From the NCBI RefSeq assembly GCF_014898055.3, contig NW_023604295.1:140336676-140400675 (forward strand): DNA of 64,000 nucleotides, given 5' to 3'. The position numbers and the translations under genes are program-made. Position 1 is the stretch's first letter; each line of letters starts with the position of its first letter. This document shows positions 35,798-48,119 of the stretch, piece after piece. This DNA is from Talpa occidentalis. Taxonomy: Eukaryota; Chordata; Mammalia; Eulipotyphla; Talpidae. Below the pieces are notes generated by a model. It was not told the origin of the DNA. It searched no databases and was given only the letters and a program-made list of their open reading frames with translations.

Positions 35798-36032
35798 CTT
35801 TTTTTTAAATATTTATTTATTTATTTATACAAGCACTGGGTACAGTCAGAAGTGCGGGAGGGTGAGAGAATTCACCAGAGCCAGAGCAGGGAACAGAACA
35901 GACAGATGAAGGAAGTACACTGCTGAGGGGAGCAGCAGGCGTGGCAGAAGAGGTCTGATTGAACCAGTGCTGCAGAGGCCGCAGGCAGCATTGCAGCCCA
36001 GCGCTCAACCACTGCGCCACCAGGGGAGGCCC
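35798..36032 (-). mobile_element. tRNA-derived SINE, type B, internal deletion
   Basis: Antisense copy with duplication TAGGAGCATATTC (35785-35797) against TAGGAACATATTC (36033-36045). About 30-35 bp between GAGGTCTG and ATTGAACC is missing; this is the segment holding CGCCATGTGGGACCC. Confidence 0.93.
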
Positions 36033-36109
36033 TAGGAACATATTCTTAAAGCACTTTTTAGATTACTGTCCATTATATCATTTGAGAGCACAGCATTCTT
36101 ATGCCCATT

Positions 36110-36300
36110 TACCTCAACTACTTATTCGTTGTGTGGTTATTGAGAAGACATTTAACCTCTCTGAGCGCTTGTTCCCTTATTTGAAAAACAGAACTAATTA
36201 CCCCAAATCCCTCTTAGAGTTTTGCATGAGATAAACTGAGATAGTTCAAATTAAGTATATAGTGCACAGTAAATATTAATAAAAATATTTTCTATAAATG
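36110..36300 (+). repeat. MIR element
   Basis: GTGTGGTTATTGAGAAGACA, TTTAACCTCTCTGAGCGC, TATTTGAAAAACAGAACTAA, GTTTTGCATGAGATAAACTG and the AGTAAATATTAATAAAAAT end follow MIR order. Confidence 0.65.
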
Positions 36301-36574
36301 ATATGTTAAACCAATAGCTATGGGTTTTTGTTGTTGCTTTCTTGATTTCTACTATTTTCTCAAGAATTCTTGTGAGTGTCTAAATGACATTTATACATCT
36401 GAATTTTTACAAAATTCTTTAAGTGACCTTGATGGACATGCAGGGTTGTCAGTAGCTACAGCAATGACATCTACCATGTTGGGAATGTGGCTAGCTACTT
36501 GGTATAGAAGAGGCCCTCCACCTTACCATATGTCTAAAGAAACACAGGGAAGGTAGCCCATTTTGATTTGTTAA
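36301..36574. other. Unassigned spacer
   Basis: No recognised repeat. A 78-codon plus frame (36320-36556) has no motif. Confidence 0.5.
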
Positions 36575-36835
36575 TTATAATGTACCAGATGCATAACATA
36601 TGCTTCTCAAGCTGTATCTTACACAATTCTCAGAACAAACCTAATGGTGATTTAATTATCTCTGTTTTAGACACAAAGACATTGAAGCTATGAGAAATGA
36701 TTTCACAAGTTCAAATTTTATCTACAAGTCTCAGATTAGCAGACTCATCTAAGGGAGGCTCAATAATTTCAAAAGCAAGTGACTGAGCTCAAATTTTAAG
36801 TCACCACCACATCTAATGCAACATTCTGTCTGCTA
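36575..36835 (-). repeat. MIR, antisense
   Basis: CAATTCTCAGAACAAACCTA, ATTATCTCTGTTTTAGACAC, AAAGACATTGAAGC, GATTTCACAAGTTCAAAT and GACTGAGCTCAAATTTTAAG follow MIR read in reverse. Confidence 0.55.
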
Positions 36836-37989
36836 TAACCATTCTCTTGGTTTCATTTGAATAGATAAGTAGGTATAAGAAAACTCACTTGAGGATAAAC
36901 AGCCAATTCACATGAAAGATTTGCTAATGGTAGATAAGGGCACATAATCAGGCTCCAGTCTGCCCAAGGGCTATAACACAGTAATGTGGAAGGTGCTTTG
37001 CTACCTGTTATGTCTTCTAGGAAATCAAGACACTTATTATGGAGAAACAATGTTCTCTTGTATCTGTTGTCAAGGGCTCCCTCCCATTATTTAATTTGGT
37101 TCTGTCACATCACAGGCAAGTTATCCAAACAACTCTGTGTGGGAGTTATTATATTGTCTCAGATATACTAGGATTTAAAGAGATTGACAGAACAATTCAG
37201 ACAGAAAAAAAAAATGGACAAAATGTGTTCTCATTTTTTTCTTAAAGTACCCTGAAAAACTGTCAAGAATGTCCATGCACACAGGTCAACTTGATTTAAA
37301 CTACAAAAACAAATGCTAATCTCAGTGTTCCCTAATTTTCAAAGTTTCAGCTCAGTGACCTCATTGCCCCCTATATATTCTGAATCTAAACAAATATCTA
37401 CATGTACAGACACAATTTATAGCTGTAAGTTTTCTTGATAACTGAACAAGTTAAGCAATATCAATCTAGCATAATGAATTTTTAAAAACATGTAACAATC
37501 CCTAAGGTGCTAAAATTAGCTATTTCACAACATATCAAAATATGCATTCAATACATATTGCCATTCAAATGAATTAATTTTAGAAAGTGTACTACTTTTT
37601 TTTATTCAGCAGTGTGTATTTGGAGCTTACCATAAAGAAGGTTGCATATTTTGGCATATATCCAAATATTGCCTTGCATTTGCTTTTATCTGGCTTATGC
37701 TTTTAATCTCCTCTAATTTTCACCCTTTTTATAGGAAGAAATAATAGAATGGCATAGTTTTTAAATATTCATATAGATATAGAATATTACCATGCATATA
37801 TAATCCAGAATTAACCAAATATTTCACAATTATTTATCAAATTCAGTAATAGATGAATAGATTTTACATACCTATAATGGCCAAAAAGTGAAATTAATCT
37901 AAAAATCAAGATGTCTCTGGAAATTCCTAGCACAATGAGTGAAGCACATACAGTACCAAATACCTTGGAGTGATGATTCTCATCATTTA
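36836..37989. other. Unassigned AT-rich spacer
   Basis: No recognised repeat or gene. Confidence 0.5.
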
Positions 37990-38003
37990 AAAATATTCTT
38001 CTC

Positions 38004-38266
38004 TGGGGCCTCCCTGGTGGGCGCAAGGGGTTAAGCACTGCACTATGAAGCAATCTGCAGCCTCTGCAGCACTACTTCGATCCCTGGCCAGGGAGCTGAC
38101 CCACTTGGCACAGCAGACCTCTCCTGTCTTGCCCACTGCTCCCCTCAGCAGTGCACTTCAGTCAATCTGCCTGTTCTGTTCCTCACTCTGTCTCTGGTGA
38201 ATCCTCTCACCCCCACACCTCTGGACTGTACCCTTCTCTTGTATGCATAGATAAACAAATCTTTAA

Positions 38267-38313
<47 letters not shown>

Positions 38314-38316
38314 ATG
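38004..38316 (+). mobile_element. tRNA-derived SINE, type A, with expanded (TAAA)n tail
   Basis: Head GGGGCCTCCCTGGTGGGCG (one extra G), B box TTCGATCCC. The tail at AAATCTTTAAT has grown into about 13 uninterrupted AAAT units (38263-38314). Target duplication AAAATATTCTTCTC (37990-38003) against AAAATAGTCTTCTC (38317-38330). Confidence 0.94.
38263..38315. repeat. (TAAA)n microsatellite in SINE tail
   Basis: About 13 pure tetranucleotide units; likely length-polymorphic. Confidence 0.95.
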
Positions 38317-38444
38317 AAAATAGTCTTCTCAAAATGCATGCACAAGGTATTATTAGAACATGGCATCCAAAACCAGCACTAAAGAACAATGAATTATAAA
38401 CTGAGAAAGTTCTTCGCTTTCTTTTTACATGGTTTAATATATCT

Positions 38445-38605
38445 TTTTCTTTTAAGTTGGGGATTTTTTTATTGCAGTAACATTGGTTTACAACACTGCA
38501 TGTGATTCAGTGGCAGAGGATCTCACTTCTTCAGATGCCTGACCTCAGTGTACCCACCCCAAGCCACCTTCATGCCTCCATCATAGTCTGTTATGATCAC
38601 TTTTT
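38445..38605 (-). mobile_element. Antisense L1 3' end
   Basis: TTAAGTTGGGGATTTTTTTA, TTGCAGTAACATTGGTTTAC, AACACTGCATGTG and CTCACTTCTTCAGATGCCTG read as an L1 3'UTR end in reverse. A related end (TGTTGTAAACCACCC) appears in sense at about 50775. Confidence 0.65.
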
Positions 38606-38624
38606 AATCATCTTCCACTTTATG

Positions 38625-38700
38625 AATTATCTTACTCAACAAATATCTATTGAGAATTAGCTATCTGTTGAGCTTTGATATTGGTGATGAGGATATATTT
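38625..38700 (-). repeat. Possible L2-type fragment, antisense
   Basis: ACTCAACAAATATCTATTGA, then GAATTAGCTATCTG and GATATTGGTGATGAGGATA resemble the common antisense L2 phrase 'caacaaatatttattgagc'. Confidence 0.4.
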
Positions 38701-40569
38701 GAAGAAAAAAAAAAAACCTTTTTATAATATGATGGGAGGGCACAAAATTAGAAAAAATAAAAAAAAATATATTCTATTAAAGAACATGAGAAGGGAGAGA
38801 GAGATTAAGAGCATTCCATGGGAAATTGATTTAAATCTGATCTTTTTTTTTATTTTATTTAAGAGTTAACTTTAATTTATGGCACAATATATTGGGGTTT
38901 TTTTTTTTTTGTTTGTTTATGGTAGCAATTCAGGTTCCTTGATTTTAATGAATAAAACATGGAAAGTATATAATATAGATATCCTATTTTACAAATTAAA
39001 GAAAATATGCCCAAATGAATCATTTTGCTTCCCATTTATTTTTTTCCATTTTAACTTAGATTCAGAAAAGTTACCTTTTTTATAACACTAGAAATATAAT
39101 CTCCTCTGAAAAACTTCAGTAGTAATAATGATTGACAATATAATATTGACATGAATTACAGCTACTTAAAATATGAATATGGTAGAAATTTTCATGACAA
39201 TTGAAAACACATTAAACAATGCTTTGGAATAAAAACAGAAACAGTCGTTAAATCAGAAAAGAAAACTATGGTTTAATATGAAAATTATAGCTTAGTAAAA
39301 CACTATTTAAACAAGAAGCAATGGGTATATAAAGAACTTTTGCATTTTTCATGGTAGAAAGAAATTTGTTTTATCATGCAATTATATAATTGCAGGAAAA
39401 CTGTGCTAGAAGAAAATAAAATAATTGAGTGATATATTAAGAAATACAGAGAAAGGTAAAATACTTGAGCTTCATATAAGACGACAAACTGAAATATCAA
39501 GCAGGCACCCTTAATGTCTAATGTAAGTCTACATAGAAGTCATTAGCTATGGGGAGATGCAAATAGTTCATTCACGATGTAAGATAATGACAAAAATGTC
39601 TACCTGAACATTTCAAAGGAACTATCAAAACTTGTTTTGTTATGATGCAGTCCTCTTGAGCTACATAATGTTGTTGACATCTTCAGTGTTGTTGTGGTCC
39701 TGATCTTTAAAGGTGATTACAAAACAGATCTTTACCTTTCTTTTTCAAAACCCCAACTACACTGAAGCCAAATTTATGCCTGTGGGTATCAGCTGGTGTC
39801 CAGGTTACAATTCCTCACTCACTCATATCTTTGATAAATGATTTACCATCTCTGCCAGTGATAGTTTCATAGTCATTAAAGAATTTAATATACCCAGACT
39901 CCCATTTTCATGACCATTCTTTTTCCTAACAGAAAAATATTTCTCAATTTCTGTCAACCACTATCTTCATTATGACATTTTTTCCTTTTTGTTTTTGCTC
40001 TCGCTCTCTCTGTCTCTCTCTCTCATATGCAACCCCCTCTCCCCATTCTATCTCCTTATTTCTCTGGTGTGTTTCTGTCTATTTTTCTACCTCTATCTTC
40101 TTTTACCAATATATGAATTTCTCCTTCTCTGGCGCCATCAATATATACTTATTAAAACTACACCCTGGTTAATTTCTACTTTTTGTCTACTTTATGCCTA
40201 CATAAGTGTATTGTAAAAATAAGCCATAAACACACCAACTGTTCTCATTAAATGAAGACAATACAGCTCACATAGACAAGTAGTATAATTACACTCACTT
40301 ATATTGTAATTAACAATATGACTATCATATTTCTATATTTTATATAATCTTATAATTTCCTAGTTAGTATTTCATATATTTTCTTCTTTCATCACTCTTT
40401 CTATACATTCTCCCTCAAATTCATTCTCAACAGATAATCTTGTATCCTTCTATAGTGAGGAAATAAGATAACGTAGAGAATTCAGAACATATCCAAAAAT
40501 TCCCACCTCTTTTCTACCCACCAAACACCTTCGGATTCAAACACCATTCATTTAATCCACAGGAAAGAA
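38701..40569. other. Unassigned AT-rich spacer
   Basis: Contains poly-A/T runs (38706, 38901), and a (CT)n-rich stretch at about 39998-40025 that explains two overlapping S/L-rich frames. No recognised gene. Confidence 0.5.
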
Positions 40570-42350
40570 TGAGGCAATGTGGCAAAGTGGGGACTGTGGG
40601 CTTTTGGTCACTTCTTTATGTAATTTACTTATACCTTTAGCACCTGTTCAAGTCCAATCCTTACATAGTCCTTCCACTGATAACGAAGAGCTGCTGAGCA
40701 TGCTCAACTGCATGCCTTGCTGTATCAGACCACAATCAATTTATGATTGGAAGATAATATATAAGTAACTTGGTGGCCCATGGTCCAGTGGTCAGTTTCT
40801 ACTGGGGCCCAGTAATGACCCAAGAGCTGCTTTTCAAGGACAGTAGTCATCTGTGGAGGATAATAGGGATTTTGTTGAATGTCCAAGAATCTGATGTGTG
40901 ATTCACCTATGGGGACCTGCCAAATGCCCCATACAGTATCCCTACTCACCACTGACATTTTAATCACCATTATAATGGCTGGATCATGTAACTCACATGA
41001 AGAGCAGTTTGCACAACAGCCTAGACTTATTGTAGAGTCTATTCTTGGTCTGGGTCTCATTAAAATTGAGCAATTTTGCTTCAAAATCCTGAAGGTCATG
41101 TTTCTAAATCACCTAGAGGGGTCTACAAAGGATTCAGACCCAACCTGTTCATACTTCAAACTACAGCAATGGATCTTTTCTATCATATGACTCATATGGT
41201 TGGGAATCTAATTAAATAGTCTTGCCTGTTCCAGAACTTACTATTTTTGGCCTAATGCAGAATTAGCATTTTGGGTCACTGGGTAAACAGACCCTGGTAG
41301 CACACAAAAATAAGGACTATGTTGCCTCCCCAGTACCAAAGGCTCATGCCTCTTTCATAGTGATAAGAGGAGCAGATTCAATAACTTATCCTTAACCAAA
41401 GAGGTCTTTTCAACATGCCCCATATCACTAGACCCTGAGAAATTTCCTTAACATGGAGTTGTGAGTTATGTCCCATCTCTTGTTATTCAACAGTAATGTC
41501 TACTTCCTGTCCAATAGGTACAATAAGGAAAATATCATCAATGTAATGAGGTACTGTGGCATCTTATGGAAAGAAAGGTCAATCAGGGTGCCTATGGACT
41601 ACATGATGGCCAAGAGCTGGAGAACTGATATATCTCTATGTTCACTTAGTGTAGGAATATTACTAGCTTCTTCAGAGGAAAACAAACTGCTTCTCATGCT
41701 TCTAATGGCCTTTAGTAAAAGATCTATAGGGTAAAAATCTGCCAAATCAATAGCTGCATGCTAGTTGCCAGAGATGTGTTAATTTGCTAAAGCAACAAAA
41801 CCACATCCGGAACTGCACCTGCAATTAAAGATACCACCTGACTGAGCTTACAATAAATCACTCTGACTCTCCAACATCCATCTGTTTTCTGCATAGATCA
41901 ACTAAATGAGTTAAATGGGAATATGCTGACAATCATCATCTCAGCATCCTTCAATCCCCTGATCTAATCTCTGTCTCTGCAATCCCTCCAGGAACACAAT
42001 GTGGCTTCTGATTTACTATTTTTTGGTAGGAAAGTTAGTTCTACTAATTTCCAGTTGGTCTCTTCTATCATAATAAACCCTTAGACCACAGATTATTGAA
42101 GCAATTTGGGGATTTTGCCAGTTCTTATGTGTCTGCTCAAATGATGTATGGTGGAATCAGGAAAATAATGCAGGTTGAGTTTTGGAGTCAACAGAGCCCC
42201 ACATGAGATTGACCTTAACTAAAATCTCCTCATGAAATGGTCCACATAAGCCCCTATGTTGCCTTCTGAACAATAATGGCTTGGATCCAGGAATTGCTAA
42301 TGTTCAGGGATTGCTATGCCTATGCTCTCATATGTGCAACTTGATTAAAT
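40570..42350 (-). pseudogene. Decayed ERVL-type endogenous retrovirus pol, antisense
   Basis: Read on the minus strand, this covers the reverse transcriptase through connection/RNase H direction of a class III (ERVL) pol. A YIDD-type catalytic box lies at 41519-41545. The best-preserved open piece is 124 codons (41099-40725) with a YWAPVETDHWTMGHQVT stretch typical of that region. Upstream, around 41780-42080, RT palm-type phrases persist in several frames. Stops and frameshifts occur throughout, so it is not functional. No LTR pair was identified. Assignment is from motif order. Confidence 0.7.
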
Positions 42351-42742
42351 GTGTCATTTTAACATAAACTAGTATATTTTATTGAGATTTATGGACTTAA
42401 AAATATTCTCATTATGAAAACTCCAGATTGATATAGCTTTGCAGTATAATCCTTTCGACCTTAAGAAATAAAATGAGTCCTTGATGAAACCTTTTAGAGA
42501 GTACTCTCAACCATTTTTATGAGAACATATTTGTTAAATTAATTTAAAAAAATCTTGAAAAAAGGAAAAAAATGTACACTAAGATTACTTGTATAAACAT
42601 AGATGCAGCAATCCCACCCATATTAGAAAAATTATTTCTGAAAAGTATGAAGTAGAAAATATATCATGATCATTTATTTGGGTTTAATTCCATTATTCAG
42701 GACTGGTAGACCAATCAGTATAATATTTTGTTTTAATCAAGT
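42351..42742. other. Spacer between ERVL relic and LTR-like block
   Basis: AT-rich, not recognised. Confidence 0.5.
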
Positions 42743-43148
42743 GTAAACTGTAACGAGTCACCCAATTCACACATCCCCAAACTGAAGGCTCATTTAGCCA
42801 GTCTCTGGGGTCTTGATGGCTAACAGATCTTAGCTGTCTTGCTCAAATTGCAATCGGCTAAAAAGAGCTACCTAATCCAAATACAATTCTGGAAGCTTCC
42901 TGAATCTTATGTCACTTTTGCCTCAATTCATGAACACTCTGCAAGGCCATTACAGCTCCACCACAGCTTCCCCAGGCAGGTGTAAAATCTTTGCTCTTAT
43001 TGTATTGCAACTCAAATTCTTCCACTTCCTGATCCATCTTTTCTTTACTTCTCCACAGGTTTTGATCTTAAGAATATTCCTTTACAAATATTCTGCATGC
43101 AAACCTTTATCTCAAAATACGAACCTTCTGGGATTTGTCCTATGACAT
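42743..43148 (+). mobile_element. Possible ancient solo LTR
   Basis: A 406-bp block from TGTAAACTGTAACGAG to CTATGACA has TG...CA ends. Its last 100 bp (CTCCACAGGTTTTGATC, GCATGCAAACCTTTATC, GATTTGTCCTATGACA) resemble the 3' ends of old mammalian ERVL-class LTRs. Orientation is opposite to the nearby ERVL pol. No target duplication seen. Confidence 0.3.
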
Positions 43149-44557
43149 TACATTAGCAAATACAAGGGGAAATATCATGTGATAGTCTCAACAGATTCTT
43201 AAAGTGTAGTTGAAACACACAGTCTTTGATATTGTCTCCTGGGAGAGAAGAAATAGAAGGGTATGTCTTAAGATGAAATGTATGTACAGAAAACTAAGGG
43301 AAAGGCATACAGGAAAAGACATAGAGACATTCTTAAAATCTTTACCTCTGTCTGATTCCTAGATATCGTTGTCCTTTAATACAAATTCTACTCCACATTG
43401 CACTAGAATTTTCTGTGAGGGACAAGTAGTCAATATTTTGGCTTTACAGGTTATAGGATCTTTGTCATAATTATTCAATTTGGCATTACAGTAAAACACA
43501 GAACCAATGCATTTCTATTTTCTAATATATTATTAACAAGAACAGATGACAGGTCATATTTGACCTGTGTTTATATTTTGCCAGTCCTTATTCTAAAGGA
43601 CTAATGAATACAATAAACGAGAAAAACAAAAGTGTAAAAAAGAGAAATAAGGAAAGAAAGAGGAACAGAGAAAACATAAGGACAAATAATAATTGTATAC
43701 CTTGAAATATGAAAAGAGCTACATATTAAATATTAGAATTATAAGTATAGTAAAGTATTAAAATATAATTTTCCAGCACATATATAAAAACTGATATAAG
43801 AAAAACCTTCCCACAATTCTACTGATAACATGTAAATAAGATACAAAATAAAATACAATAACAGCCACAACGAAATTACATTGAGATGTTGAAAAGTAGG
43901 CAGGGATTATACACTTGGGAGAAGGGAAAGATGCTAGATGATTTTTCTACTTTCATAACTTTTTGCCAAAAGGCACACCCCAGGCTTGCACAGCTAGTAT
44001 TTGTGCAGAAACCCACAGTTGCCGTGGCTTTCAGAAGCAGAAGTCACAGGTAGGGGCTACCAGATCAGCTACAAGAAATAAGATAAGTTCCAGGATGGAG
44101 ATAGCCAATAAGAGAATTTCAAAGCTGCTCAACTATCTGGCTGACCCCTGAACTACACACGCTCGAAGCAGCCTCCAACCAGCTCAGCTAAAGATTAAAA
44201 AATGGAGCAGAGATTTCACATGGACCACTAGAGAAGATATAGCCTTTGTCATCTGAATTAAACAGAACTGCTGAGAAACAAACACATTTTCAATATTCTT
44301 CAGGCAAATAAAAGTAGTGTCTCTCAAAAATATTTACAGTAACACAGTGAGCAGGACAAAATCCAAAATGAAATGTGGAAAACATTTAAATCCACATTCT
44401 ACAATGTGTACCAAAGAAATATGTGCAGTCTGCAATCTGTTTCTCTGTAAGGAGCTCCAAGCCTTCAGCACTCAGTGGAGCTTCATGTCTTATCAGAAAA
44501 ATCTGTGCCTGTAGACAACCTTGGAGCCTCTGGCATCTCCTTCTGTACTATACTATA
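43149..44557. other. Unassigned spacer with a perfect 8+8 inverted repeat
   Basis: Contains the palindrome at 43549-43568 (listed separately) and A-rich simple sequence at 43615-43690. No recognised gene. Confidence 0.5.
43549..43568. promoter_or_regulatory. Inverted repeat ACAGGTCA-4-TGACCTGT
   Basis: Perfect 8-bp arms around TATT. The inner half-sites are AGGTCA and TGACCT, the consensus half-site of class II nuclear receptors and oestrogen receptor, here spaced by four bases. No promoter context nearby, so binding is only a possibility. Confidence 0.35.
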
Positions 44558-44566
44558 CTATTTTAT

Positions 44567-44832
44567 TTTTTAAAGATTTATTTATGCATACAAGAACTGG
44601 GGTACAGACCAGAAGTGGATGTGGGGGGTGAGAGGATTCACTAGAGACAGAGTGGGGAGCAGAGCAGGCAGATTGACTGAAATGCACTCCTGAGGGGAAG
44701 AGTGGGCAAGTCAGGAGAGGTCTGCTGTGCCATGTGGGTCACATCCCTGGCCAGGGATGGAACTTATGCTGCAGTGGATGGAGATAGTTTCATAGTGCTG
44801 TGTCTTAGCCCCTTGTGCCACCAGGGAGGCCC
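44567..44832 (-). mobile_element. tRNA-derived SINE, type A, old
   Basis: AAAGATTTATTTATGCATACAAG tail region, then GGACCAGAAGTGG. The head ends TGTGCCACCAGGGAGGCCC. B box decayed (AGGGATGGAAC). A weak duplication, CTATTTTAT (44558-44566) against CTGTTTTAT, may be present. Confidence 0.92.
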
Positions 44833-44854
44833 TGTTTTATAACACTGGAACTAC

Positions 44855-45060
44855 ATGAATTTCACTGAATACCTATAACATATCAGTAATATTCTAAATG
44901 CTTTATTACTCACAATACTGTTTATTCAAGAAAACAAACTAATGATATGGGAATGACTTTTGACATTTTATCACCAATTTACCACTACTCAGGACAAATA
45001 AACAGCTCTAGTTCATGCAATTGGGAAGGGAGCCAGGATTAAAATACAGATGGAGTAAGC
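44855..45060 (-). repeat. MIR, antisense
   Basis: TAATATTCTAAATGCTTTAT, TACTCACAATACTGTTTATT and GGGAGCCAGGATTAAAATAC follow MIR in reverse. Confidence 0.5.
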
Positions 45061-46639
45061 TGGATTATTTCATCAGTATAAGTGTATTTTTCTGATCTTG
45101 AGATTAAAATTATTTGTCTTCCAAATATACAGGAATAAGGGAAATCAGAAATCTTTAAAAATTAATACATTTCAAATTTCCAGTATTTGACATTAGTTTC
45201 CAATTCCTATCTAACACAGTATTTTTTAAAAGTAAACTACTTAGGATAGAAAATCTCTAGCTACATTTCTATTTGTACTGTAAATTGTGAGAAAGAAGTC
45301 CTTTTTCAAGTAAGAGCTGAGATTCTTCATGAAAATAACTGATTCCAAATGGGAACATTAGAAAATAAATGTACCTCAGTCATTCTGGTCAAAAATGAGT
45401 ATGAATTATCACATGTGAGTCATTCTTTGCAAATGCTTCTGAAGATAACGTATGAATCTTAATGATGAATAACTCAGGTAAGTATATTTTTCATCTGGAT
45501 CTGATCTAATCAATTAGATCAGGGAAGTTTGCATGGGCCAATTTTTCAATAAATTGTTGCATTTTAAATTACACAAATAGAAAATGGATGATGGGGGGAG
45601 AGCCCTGGGCTTTTATAAAATATCAGAGGCACTTTGACAGGAAACAGGATTATCTGAACAACTGAATATTTATGGAGAAATTATCTACTTAGTATAGAGA
45701 GATTTGAACTATTAATCAATGCATCATTCAGATACTGAGAACTCTACAGAAGGTTAAACATATAAATCAAGATGCACATGCATATCAATCATTATTTTAA
45801 GAACTCTATTTCAGTAGAGTAACAAGTATAAATGAAAATTTTATTTGTGGCTCAGATTCTGGTAGTGCCAGGATATAGCTAAGAACGAAATGAGAAGTAT
45901 TTGTCTTAGTGTAATGTTTAAGTTTGTCACTATAGAAACAATGCATTGAGCCTTGGGCCATGATTTTGAGAACAAAGAGATGAGTTTTATTTACTGTTTG
46001 TACACTCATGTCTAGAGTGAGTTACTCTTCCAAGTTAAGAATGCACATTGTTCTTTGGTCCCCATACTTTTTTAACATCTTGCAATGTCCTTACACACAT
46101 GTTCCTGTAATGATAGCCACTTCCTTTCACACTCACACATAGAAATCCAGTAAACACTCACTCCTTGGCAGCTGTGTTATAGTTTATACTCTGAGCTCTG
46201 AGCAAAAGAAGGAAAAAAATGAGAAAAAGTCTCATCCTGATTTCCAGCCAAGTAAATGTATCTCGGGAAGGAGAGGACACTTCTTATCTTGCCTAGTGCC
46301 TCTTCAAACCAATTAGAGATGGCTTGTGCATGAATGATAACAACAGGGTTATTTTCCATAAATAATCCCAGTTTTAACTACAGTTACCAAGGAAGGGGAG
46401 TAAAGGTGTCTAATTCCATAATAGCAGCCAAGAGTGGACTATTGGCTTAAACTGCATGTGCCCCAGGTGGCCAGATCTAAACAAGGAGTGTCACTCTATT
46501 GTTGCTGAATAGAAACAATGAACCATTTACAGAGTTGGGCATTTATGTCATAAGCTCAGGTTCCCTCCCACAAGGAACAATTCCTCCTGATCCTTTATAT
46601 TTAGACTCTCAGTGCTGGAGAGTTAGCGGTCAGGAAGGA
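45061..46639. other. Unassigned AT-rich spacer
   Basis: Contains a short palindrome TCTGATCTAATCAATTAGATCAG (about 45499-45521). No recognised gene or repeat. Confidence 0.45.
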
Positions 46640-46735
46640 TTGGAACTCAAAAGGGGAGGAGGGAAAAGAAAAGGAGGAGAGAGAAAAGAAAAGGAAAAGG
46701 AAAGGAAAAAGAAAGAAAGAGAATAAAAGAAATAG
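46640..46735. repeat. Purine-rich (GA)n/(GAAA)n tract
   Basis: About 96 nt almost entirely A and G on the plus strand, with GAAAAGAAAAGGAAAAGG-like units. This produces K/R/E-rich or, on the complement, F/L/S-rich frames that are not genes. Confidence 0.9.
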
Positions 46736-47539
46736 GTAAAATTGCAGGCTGGAATGAAGGAACAGGTTTTGAATCAGGACAAACATTAGAAATAGAGGGC
46801 TGAAGAGCTATTTCCCGTTTCTTGGTTTTTATAAGATTCGAGCCTTTGTTGTTTGGACAACTCAATCCCATTTACATGGCCAAGGGATATATTTGGCTAG
46901 ATGATTGCTATTTCAAACAAGAGAATGTATGATTTTTCATGAAAGAAAACCAAGTAGGATACTCAAACACATTCTCTCAGATTAAATAGATTTGGAGCCA
47001 AGCACCACAGCGTAGAACAATTATGTCAAATTCCAAAAAGTTCAATTAAAGAAATACCAAGACACATTCACACACAAATATACACTCTTACACAGGTTTT
47101 CACTGCCTTAGGGAGTATCAATTCATATTAAATGTTGGCATAAAGATAAACAGAAATGACCGCTCAATTGTTTTCTAAGTGCAATTATCCCTACCATTTT
47201 CAATGATTACTACAGTTTGACTGTTGGCAAAAGACAACTGAATTTCTCAGAGTTATCCTAAGTTGTTCTAATAATGCCTAATATTCAAATACCAAGATCA
47301 CAAAATTACATTATGATGCTAAAATTTAAAGATACCCTCTAATTTATATAACACATTAACTATTTGATTTATTTTTATTTGTTAAGCCTGCAACTTGAAA
47401 GTAATGATTTCCAGAGAAATCTGGCTTCATAGTTGCCCAGCATTAGCAAATGTTTTCAGTAGGGAAAACCACTTAGAGGTTAATGAATTAGATTTCTCAT
47501 ATTTATCCGTGACGATTATGTGAGTAAATGGTATCAGTT
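46736..47539. other. Unassigned spacer
   Basis: No recognised repeat or gene. Confidence 0.5.
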
Positions 47540-47910
47540 ATAATTCTTTTTGTCTCAAACTATAGAAAAAAATAAAGGTTTTAAAAAGAGAAAGTATATT
47601 GGCTGATGTAACTGGAAGGTCCACAGGGTATCATTAATTTCAGGCATGGTTGAATCCAGAAGTTCAAACAACATCAGAATCAAATTACCCTCTCTTGATC
47701 TTTCAGTTTTACCTTCATCTTCATTTGTTTCATTCACAAGAAGCCTCTCCCTTCATGGTGGCCCCGAATAGCTGCTACTGTCTACCCTTTCATCTCTGTT
47801 TTAACAAAGATTTTGCAATAAGCCCTGACGAGATGATGTACTATTTCTTGCACCAATTATTGTACTTTGCAGCTAGTGAAGCAGTGATTGGACAAGGCTG
47901 GGTCATAAGG
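47540..47910 (-). repeat. Old interspersed repeat, family uncertain (possible antisense L1M 3' region)
   Basis: TATATTGGCTGATGTAACTGG, GGCATGGTTGAATCCAGAAG, CAAACAACATCAGAATC, GCCTCTCCCTTCATGGTGGC and a downstream CAGTGATTGGACAAGGCTGG follow a very common mammalian repeat phrase I recognise but cannot name with certainty. Strand is uncertain. Confidence 0.45.
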
Positions 47911-48119
47911 CTATGAGTCAGGGGCAGCATCAGTGTGATGTGAGCATGAGGCAGAAAAATCGAGCTATAGTTTTCAGCTGAAGGTGGGAAGGTGCCGCAA
48001 GGGTAAATGCAAATGAAAACTTCATTAACCATCCAGTTCTACAAAGCAGCTTGTCTCTTTATAATCCCAAACCCTATTTTATTGGGCAAATATAGATGTT
48101 TTTAGAATTGTTTCATTTT

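Noticed and set aside
40725..41099. Possible functional protein from the 124-codon pol frame
   Set aside because: Flanked by stops and frameshifted pol remains; no promoter or start context, so treated as a relic only.
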